In this document: piece after piece, positions 5,649-10,406 of the stretch
Layout: every line of letters begins with the position of its first letter
How positions within the stretch are numbered: the first letter of the stretch is position 1
From: Limnoglobus sp.
Lineage (GTDB): Bacteria; Planctomycetota; Planctomycetia; Gemmatales; Gemmataceae
Length of the DNA stretch: 10,406 bases
Assembly (NCBI GenBank): GCA_025353985.1
Contig: JANXNT010000519.1
Coordinates: forward strand, 1-10,406
Direction of reading: 5' to 3'
The notes under the pieces: generated by a model
The model's database searches: none
Told to the model about the DNA's origin: nothing
Seen by the model: only the letters and a program-made list of their open reading frames with translations
Program-made: the position numbers and the translations under genes

Positions 5649-5945
5649 GGCGCGTACGGTCGATTTTTGGTCGCTTTTGGTCGCCCTTTGACCGTCGTCG
5701 TCTCATATGCGTTATCGGCGTCCCTCGGCACAAACCAAGACAGGATCGCAGGATACGGCAAAACCCCCCAAAACCAATAAGCGAAAGCCGATCAAAAAGT
5801 GGCTTATTGAAACGGAAAAACACGCGAAAACACGGTTTTCGAACTTTCGCAATGGAGACTTACGTCGATTAGGAGAGCGAAAAATCCGACTCCGCGAGCG
5901 ATTACATAGAATAAACGCCACCTACACTGATGAGGAATGTGACCG

Positions 5946-6206
5946 ATGGCGTTGCCGATGATTCCCGACTGGCTGAAGCTTCGCGATGGATCGCTCAATT
6001 TGGGCCTGGGTGCCCAAACGGTGGTGGTGATCCTGAACGGACAGCCACAGTATCGCCTGGACGCCCGCCCCGCCGGTGGGCAGTTCATGTGCGCCATCAC
6101 GCAAACGACGAACGGCAAACGGTTCGACGCCACCGCGAAGTTCGCCACCCTCGATGCCGCACTCGTCGGCGGCCTCGATCAACTCCGCGAATCGCTCGGC
6201 TGGTAG
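5946..6206 (+). CDS. Small hypothetical protein (86 residues) in an operon with the VWA protein
   Basis: Family not recognised. The protein begins MALPMIPDWLKLRDGSLNLG and has a compact alpha/beta look: VVVILNGQPQYRLDARPAGG, then MCAITQTTNGKRFD and a C-terminal helix FATLDAALVGGLDQLRESLGW. There is no signal peptide or membrane segment, so it is probably cytoplasmic. The ATG at 5946 has GAGGAA eight bases upstream, and TAGAAT (5907-5912), a good -10 match without a clear -35, lies about 33 bp upstream. The stop is only six bases from the next start, so the two genes are very likely co-transcribed. The sequence pattern (Gly/Pro turns, single domain) suggests a real conserved small protein rather than a chance ORF; its role is unknown. 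Confidence 0.7.
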   Translation: MALPMIPDWLKLRDGSLNLGLGAQTVVVILNGQPQYRLDARPAGGQFMCAITQTTNGKRFDATAKFATLDAALVGGLDQLRESLGW

Positions 6207-6212
6207 ACGCTT

Positions 6213-8657
6213 ATGGCATCGGAAACCGATTATTTCCTGTCGCTTCGCCCGGTTTACCCGTGGTCGGTGTATCCGTTTGGCGTGCCCGCATTGTGCATCG
6301 TGGCGGCGATCATCGTCGGGCTGACACTCTGGGCGTACTTGCGTCACCCGTCGGCATCGCGGCCCCGCATCGCGGTCGTTCTGGCACTTCGCTTGCTTGC
6401 GTTGGCCATCGCATTGCTCACAACACTGCGGCCCAGTCTGGGAATTCAGGAAGACCCGAAGCTGCCTTCAACGCTACTGGTGGGCATCGACCTTTCCGAA
6501 AGCATGAGCATCAAAGACGAATTCAACAGCCAAACACGCATCGCGGCGGTGCATACGATCTTGGAAAAGTGCGTGCCATTGTTCGAGGAACTGCGTGCCG
6601 AGCAGAACGTGAACGTGTCGCTGTACGCCGTCGGTCGCCCGGACTTCAACGAAGCACTTCACAAATACGATCCGGCGGCCGGAGCGGACATTAAACGCTC
6701 GGATTACGGAAGTTACTTCAACCGCACGTTCGACAAATGGCAGACCGAACGCTTCGTACGCGGCCATTTGCTTATCGGCGACGGCGCGGATAACGGCACG
6801 ACGTATGCAGCGATTGCGGAAGCCGCACGTTGGCGTGCGATCTGCCCGATTCACACCTTCAGCGTCGGTTCGACAACGACCCCGCCAAATGCCCGCGACA
6901 TCGCGATCACCGCCGTGGCTGCCGACCCGACGCCCGTTCCCGTCAAAAACGATGTGACGATCAAAGTGCTCGTCAACGCCTTCGGCTTCCAGAACGCCCG
7001 CGTGCCAGTCCGCGTGTTATTCGACGATAAACAGGTGGCACTCGAAGAGTTTACACTGACGAAAGTCGTCGGGAACGAAGTCTCGATTACGGTCAAAGCA
7101 CCCGAAAAGCCGGGCGAAGTGAAGGTTCGCGTCGAGATCCCTATCGACAAAGTCCCCGGCGATGTCGCACCCGCGAACAACGTCGTCGAGACTTACATGA
7201 CCGTGACGAAAGAAGGCGTACGCGTGTTGCTCGTCGATCGGCTGCGGATCGAAAATACGCTGTTACGGGACGTATTACGGTCCGAGAAACGCTTCGATGT
7301 CGCGGAAGTCTTGCGGCAGGGCGACGACGCCGGAACCGCTGAAGAACGCGAGTTTTTCGACTTCGATACGCGCAGTTACGACGTGATTATTCTCGGGAAC
7401 ATCTCCGCGAAGCAGTTGCAGGCGATCGACCCGAAGCTGGCGAAGCGGATACGCGATCAAGTCGTGAACAAGGGCGCGGGGCTGCTGCTGATGGGCGGCG
7501 ATGCCTCGTTCGCGGGGAACCCGGATCGCCCGCTCGATGGCGGCTGGAAAGGCTCGCCGATCGAGGAGATTTTACCCGTATCGCTGGACAAGTTCCCGGC
7601 GGGCGTTAGCGATGACATTTTCCGTGGCGAGAACAAACGCTTCCAGACGGTGCCAACCGATAAGGGCCTCGATTTCCTGATGAAAGTGGCCCCGAACCGC
7701 GAGAACGCCCGCGAACTCTGGGATCGCCTCAACGGCTCGACGCCCGGCGTGCCTACGAACCGGATGACCGCGATTGCGAAACTCGGCGAACCGCGTGTCG
7801 GCTCGACCGTGTACGCCGTCGCCGCCGACGGTCGCGATGCGGTGGTTAGCGGGCAGGTGATTAGCAAGCTGAAACCGCCGTACCTTATGGTCGGCTGGCA
7901 GTTCGATGGCGGCAACAAGGGCCGCGTGATGGCGTTTGCCGGATACGACACGTTCCTCTGGAAGCCGTTTGGGATGCGGAATTTGCCGCGAACCCGCGAT
8001 GGCATCGAGATTCACGCGCAGTTCTGGCGACGCCTCGTGTTGTGGCTGGCACACCAAGAAGAGGAAGAAGGCGCAGCATTCGCCCGCCCCGCGTATCGCC
8101 GCCTGCCGGTGCAAGGGCAGCAGTCGATCAAGCTCGGGTTGCGCGGCGCGGGTGGGGCCGATGCGCTCGACCCGAAGTTCGAAGTCCGCGTCATCGCACC
8201 TGGCCAGAAGCCCGAAGAAGCCCCCGTGCGGCCGATTGTCGCCGATGCCGCGGGTGGCAGCAAAGTGCTGTTCGACCCGCAATTACCCGGCGAATATATC
8301 GTGACGCTGAAAGCGATCGGCAAAGATGGCACGGGCAAGGAAGTGAAGGGCGACGCGACAGCACGATTCTTGGCGTACGCAGAGACTTCCGACGAACTGC
8401 TGCGGTCCGCTGCCGACCACGATTATCTCGATAAACTCGCAAAAGCAGGCGGCGGGAAGGCGTTCCGCCTCGAAGACCTGCCGACGTTCCTGAAGGAACT
8501 CAAAACGCAGAAACCCGAAGGAGTGAAGCCGAAGCCACGCTTCCTACCCGACTGGCGACGCAACCACTCGCAAGGCTTCCTGACGGGCTGGCTGATCGCG
8601 TTCGCGATCCTCCTCGGCATCGAGTGGGGCTTGCGCCGCATGTGGGGAATGGTGTAA
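6213..8657 (+). CDS. Large membrane protein with VWA and glutamine-amidotransferase-like domains
   Basis: This is an 814-residue protein. Two N-terminal TMs (about 23-43 and 53-72) lead into a von Willebrand A domain with an intact MIDAS DLSES (residues 93-97) and LLIGDGADN (187-194). A beta-sandwich region follows (about 225-330), then a class-I glutamine-amidotransferase-like flavodoxin fold (GVRVLLVDRLRIENTLL from 335; YDVIILGNIS; GAGLLLMGGDASFAG at 421-435). No catalytic Cys is seen where a true amidotransferase would have one, so it is probably structural. A further beta-rich region and one C-terminal TM (about 790-807) end the protein. This architecture is common in planctomycetes, usually near MoxR-ATPase/DUF58/BatA genes, and suggests an envelope-anchored, metal-dependent interaction platform. 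No moxR gene is seen in this window. The start, six bases after the 5946 gene, has only a weak SD. Elements A and B flank the pair. Confidence 0.88.
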   Translation: MASETDYFLSLRPVYPWSVYPFGVPALCIVAAIIVGLTLWAYLRHPSASRPRIAVVLALRLLALAIALLTTLRPSLGIQEDPKLPSTLLVGIDLSESMSIKDEFNSQTRIAAVHTILEKCVPLFEELRAEQNVNVSLYAVGRPDFNEALHKYDPAAGADIKRSDYGSYFNRTFDKWQTERFVRGHLLIGDGADNGTTYAAIAEAARWRAICPIHTFSVGSTTTPPNARDIAITAVAADPTPVPVKNDVTIKVLVNAFGFQNARVPVRVLFDDKQVALEEFTLTKVVGNEVSITVKAPEKPGEVKVRVEIPIDKVPGDVAPANNVVETYMTVTKEGVRVLLVDRLRIENTLLRDVLRSEKRFDVAEVLRQGDDAGTAEEREFFDFDTRSYDVIILGNISAKQLQAIDPKLAKRIRDQVVNKGAGLLLMGGDASFAGNPDRPLDGGWKGSPIEEILPVSLDKFPAGVSDDIFRGENKRFQTVPTDKGLDFLMKVAPNRENARELWDRLNGSTPGVPTNRMTAIAKLGEPRVGSTVYAVAADGRDAVVSGQVISKLKPPYLMVGWQFDGGNKGRVMAFAGYDTFLWKPFGMRNLPRTRDGIEIHAQFWRRLVLWLAHQEEEEGAAFARPAYRRLPVQGQQSIKLGLRGAGGADALDPKFEVRVIAPGQKPEEAPVRPIVADAAGGSKVLFDPQLPGEYIVTLKAIGKDGTGKEVKGDATARFLAYAETSDELLRSAADHDYLDKLAKAGGGKAFRLEDLPTFLKELKTQKPEGVKPKPRFLPDWRRNHSQGFLTGWLIAFAILLGIEWGLRRMWGMV

Positions 8658-8660
8658 ACG

Positions 8661-9020
8661 AACCTCTCATAATCGACGTAAGTCCGAATTGCGAACGTTC
8701 AAAAACCGTGTTTTCGTCTGTTTTTTAGTCTCAAAATGCCACTTTTTGATCGCAAATCGCGGATGCGTTTCGCTCATTTTTGCCGTATCTATCAACCTTG
8801 TTAAGGGTTATGTCGATTGTCATTGATATGACACTCGGCGAAAGTATCGTCCAAATAGGACCAAAAATCGACCGAATGGGTACCAATATGGCACCAAGAT
8901 TGACCAGAATCGACATTTCCGTGTCATTTCGAGACACTTTTGGGACCATCCGTGCACGACGCGAATTCCGACTTACGTCAAATCATCTAAAACTTATTGA
9001 CTTCGCGATTTCGTATGGGG
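8661..9020 (+). mobile_element. Element B: second copy of the MITE-like element, plus orientation
   Basis: The core is 8675-8979, 305 bp, exactly as long as element A's core, bounded by GACGTAAGTC (8675-8684) and GACTTACGTC (8970-8979). Its terminal inverted repeat extends further than A's: GACGTAAGTCCGAATTGCG against GACGTAAGTCGGAATTCGCG. Homology to A continues about 40 bp beyond the right terminus (AACTTATTGACTTCGCGATT) but fades on the left just after the VWA gene stop. All reading frames in the element orientation appear interrupted; the minus ORF 8731-8949 has no counterpart in A. It occupies the whole gap 8658-9062. Confidence 0.75.
8991..9016 (+). promoter_or_regulatory. Possible ECF-sigma promoter upstream of the 9063 gene
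   Basis: AACTT (8991-8995), a 16-bp spacer and CGTAT (9012-9016) lie 46 bp before the ATG at 9063. The layout and most bases match 5550-5525 on the minus strand upstream of the Tyr-rich gene. Confidence 0.25.
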
Positions 9021-9062
9021 AAGGCCAAATCGGGATGCTCCTTATCAAGCGAGGTAACGACC

Positions 9063-9515
9063 ATGACCAACATGATCCTGACGGCGTTTACGGTGGCCGC
9101 ATTAGCGGCGAGTGGTAAGCCACCGTTCGATTACCGATTTGTTCCCAACACGGAGCGCTTGGTCGGGATCTATCGAAATAAGTCTCTTCTTATTGGTAGG
9201 TTAGATGCAGACGGCGAATTCCATCAGACCCAACGTCTGGAGCCGTTTGTTGGGCCTGGCTTGGAAGAATTGGAATTAATTGTGTATTCTGGCCCAGGAT
9301 ACGAGCATCTCAATTCGGGTTCGACGACACCGCGAAAGGTCTACGAATTTCGTTCGGGCATGTTGATCCCGGGAACGATCCAGGAGCAAGGCAATTTCGT
9401 TCCCGAGGAGGGCGGGAAGATCGTTTCGTTCAAAACGTATCAATATTCCGCAAGCGTGACTCCGATCTGGAACCTGCCAGGCCGGTACAATATTGTCGTG
9501 AAAGCGAAGAAGTAG
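9063..9515 (+). CDS. Putatively exported hypothetical protein, 150 residues
   Basis: Family not recognised. The N-terminus MTNMILTAFTVAALAASG is hydrophobic and could be a short signal peptide, although it has no basic n-region, so export is only likely. The rest is beta-rich: FDYRFVPNTERLVGIYRNKS, LLIGRLDADGEFHQ, ELELIVYSGPGYEHL, then FRSGMLIPGTI, and the ending WNLPGRYNIVVKAKK. The ATG at 9063 is chosen because GAGGT lies eight bases upstream and because the in-frame TTG at 8997 falls inside element B. ATG 9072 is an alternative. Codon use and base composition are less GC-rich than in the VWA gene (for example AATTGGAATTAATTGTG), consistent with a different origin. Element B ends about 43 bp upstream and may carry its promoter. 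Confidence 0.7.
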   Translation: MTNMILTAFTVAALAASGKPPFDYRFVPNTERLVGIYRNKSLLIGRLDADGEFHQTQRLEPFVGPGLEELELIVYSGPGYEHLNSGSTTPRKVYEFRSGMLIPGTIQEQGNFVPEEGGKIVSFKTYQYSASVTPIWNLPGRYNIVVKAKK

Positions 9516-9593
9516 GGGAATCGTAACCCAATCGGGTGGCCAGTTCTGCCGAGCGTCGCAACCATGAAGACAACCCGATGGGAGGGTGTACCA

Positions 9594-9838
9594 GTGAATG
9601 ATGAGCTACGCGACGAATATCATTTCGACAACAGCCGGGCCAAACCGAACCGCTTCGCGGCCGCCATGAAGAAGGGCGTCTCGTCGTGCTAGATCCCGAG
9701 GTCGCGGCGGCCTTCCAAGAGTCCGACGCGGTCAATCCGGTCCTTCGCGCGCTGCTACAGACATGCCGGCCCGGCCAACGGTGCAAGCCACAGAGGCAGT
9801 GTAAACTTCGAGGCATCGACGACGGTTCGTACGCCTAA
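9594..9838 (+). pseudogene. Antitoxin-like small gene, frameshifted
   Basis: A strong SD (GGAGGG, seven bases upstream) precedes GTG 9594. The first frame reads VNDELRDEYHFDNSRAKPNR then FAAAMKKG and stops at 9690-9692 after 32 residues. The second frame, from 9677, reads RLVVLDPEVAAAFQESDAVN then PVLRALLQTCRPG, to TAA at 9836. Joined as KKG-RLVVLDPEVA, this looks like the widespread small proteins of the type DEYDF...VVVLDPDVA..F.ds..VN.aLR, often found beside toxin genes as their antitoxin (family assignment from memory). A one-base loss in the GGG at 9674-9676 (GGGG originally) explains the shift. The C-terminal end (QRCKPQRQCKLRGIDDGSYA) looks unrelated and may be read-through past a lost stop. 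No toxin gene follows. Confidence 0.65.
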
Positions 9839-9877
9839 AATGTCGGTTTTGCGGCGCGTCTCAAAGATTCGCCACGA

Positions 9878-9903
9878 CTCCCTCGCTGGCGCTTCGGGCT
9901 AAC
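9878..9903 (-). repeat. Planctomycete-type interspersed repeat
   Basis: On the minus strand this reads GTTAGCCCGAAGCGCCAGCG followed by AGGGAG. Short copies of this kind are common between genes in planctomycete genomes as far as I recall (they give ARSASEG in spurious translations). It resembles the 3421/3978/4901 repeats at its GTT(T)AGCC end only. It lies downstream of the glycosyltransferase gene. The remaining 9839-10041 gap shows nothing else. Confidence 0.6.
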
Positions 9904-10041
9904 AAAACGTATCCGATCACCCCACGAGTTCCACAAGGATGCTGCCGGTCGTTGGTGGCCTCTGGCGGGCAACTTGCCTGTCGTCGAGTTGCCGAGCACT
10001 GCCCAACAGCGTTAGCACCGGAAATCGATTCAAAATCGTGA

Positions 10042-10406
10042 CTATCCGCCCGGCAGAATCGCCCGCAGGCGGCCGATGGCCCAGGGGAGTAACCGTCCTT
10101 CTTGCCAGCGGCGGACGGCTTTCGCGCCGAGTACGGCCATGTGCCGGGGCAGGTAACGCAAACGCTGGCGGCCTCGCACATTTCGCCAGAATACGCGCTC
10201 TTCATTCCGCGATTGTTGCTCGATGCACTTGCGGTTCGGTAATTGCCCGTATGATGCGGACACGCAGTGCCAGACCATCGATTCGGGTTCGTAAACGATC
10301 TCGTGCCCCGCATTCCGGATGCGATGCGAGAGATCGACATCTTCGAAATACGCGACGAAATCTTCGGGGAAACCGCCAGTTTCGAGCAACACATCCCTGC
10401 GATAAA
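10042..10406 (-). CDS. Family 2 glycosyltransferase, C-terminal part (5' end outside the window)
   Basis: The frame is open through the right edge, beginning YRRDVLLETGGFPEDFVAYF; GTG 10392 is an internal Val codon. The segment EDFVAYFEDVDLSHRIRNAG is the characteristic late GT-A motif of GT2 enzymes, in which ED carries the catalytic base, followed by GHEIVYEPESMVWHCVSASYG, in which the His near the end of the catalytic domain is typical. The rest is a basic C-terminal helical region (RNEERVFWRNVRGRQRLRYL and RHMAVLGAKAVRRWQEGRLL) that probably lies at the membrane. Such enzymes transfer sugars such as rhamnose onto lipid-linked or surface polysaccharides. The donor cannot be told from this part. 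The gene ends with TAG at 10042-10044. Its neighbours to the right are unknown. Confidence 0.88.
   Translation of the reverse strand, partial: YRRDVLLETGGFPEDFVAYFEDVDLSHRIRNAGHEIVYEPESMVWHCVSASYGQLPNRKCIEQQSRNEERVFWRNVRGRQRLRYLPRHMAVLGAKAVRRWQEGRLLPWAIGRLRAILPGG

Larger units (their letters stand above)
5521..5880 (-). mobile_element. Element A: non-coding interspersed element of about 355 bp (MITE-like), minus orientation
   Basis: The core, 5562-5866, is 305 bp, bounded by GACGTAAGTC (5562-5571) and GACTTACGTC (5857-5866). Read on the minus strand it aligns with 8661-9020: about 68 of 80 positions match over the first 80 bp from AATCGACGTA, and about 41 of 50 over the last 50. Shared internal blocks include CCAAAAATCGACCG and GACACTTTTGGG. 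The middle is divergent, with a 10-bp tandem TTTTGGTCGC (5665-5684). An outer inverted pair, TCGCGGAGTC (5533-5542) and GACTCCGCGA (5888-5897), flanks the core. No transposase or conserved ORF is present. It fills the divergent gap 5413-5945 upstream of the Tyr-rich gene and the 5946 gene. MITE, or a mobile regulatory or RNA element, are the main options. Confidence 0.75.

Noticed and set aside
5707..5961. 84-residue plus-strand ORF in element A
   Set aside because: Basic, low-information translation inside the element; no matching ORF in element B despite nucleotide homology, and it overlaps the 5946 start.
8731..8949. 72-residue minus-strand ORF in element B
   Set aside because: No counterpart in element A and no SD; chance ORF in AT-richer DNA.
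9861..10394. 177-residue minus-strand ORF over the glycosyltransferase
   Set aside because: It is the other-frame shadow of the GT2 gene and ends in a repeat-derived ARSASEG translation; no protein-like pattern.

Overview
The window looks like a chromosomal segment from a planctomycete, probably of the Gemmataceae. The grounds are a GC-rich gene set, a large VWA/glutamine-amidotransferase-fold membrane protein, a Tyr-rich small exported protein, and short interspersed repeats of a kind I associate with planctomycete genomes (translations such as ARSASEG or RLCVAKRGA). The taxon is an inference from these features, not a database result.

Layout. Positions 1-768 hold the C-terminal part of a SpoIIE/RsbU-type PP2C phosphatase (+). 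Positions 1040-2125 hold a RhuM-family protein, followed after a single base by a MacB/FtsX-type ABC permease (2127-3404). No ATPase or adaptor gene is next to it. Positions 3405-5412 are a patchwork of small minus-strand genes separated by three direct copies of a 63-100 bp repeat: an unknown 93-residue protein with a clear promoter and SD, an unknown 118-residue ORF, a frameshifted hicA toxin, a hicB antitoxin with a frameshifted tail, and a Tyr-rich exported protein. Positions 5946-8657 are a two-gene plus-strand unit: a small hypothetical protein and an 814-residue VWA membrane protein. This unit is bracketed by two inverted copies of an interspersed element of about 355 bp, called A and B here. 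After it come a putatively exported 150-residue protein (9063-9515), a frameshifted antitoxin-like gene (9594-9838), and, running off the right edge on the minus strand, the C-terminal part of a family 2 glycosyltransferase.

Two things deserve most attention. First, elements A and B share a core of exactly 305 bp bounded by GACGTAAGTC / GACTTACGTC, have conserved ends and a divergent middle, and carry no transposase. Each lies with the same polarity upstream of a gene for a small exported protein. Second, all three visible frameshifts fall in toxin-antitoxin-type genes (hicB, hicA and the 9594 gene), while every long gene is open. This suggests selective decay of these loci rather than general sequence error.
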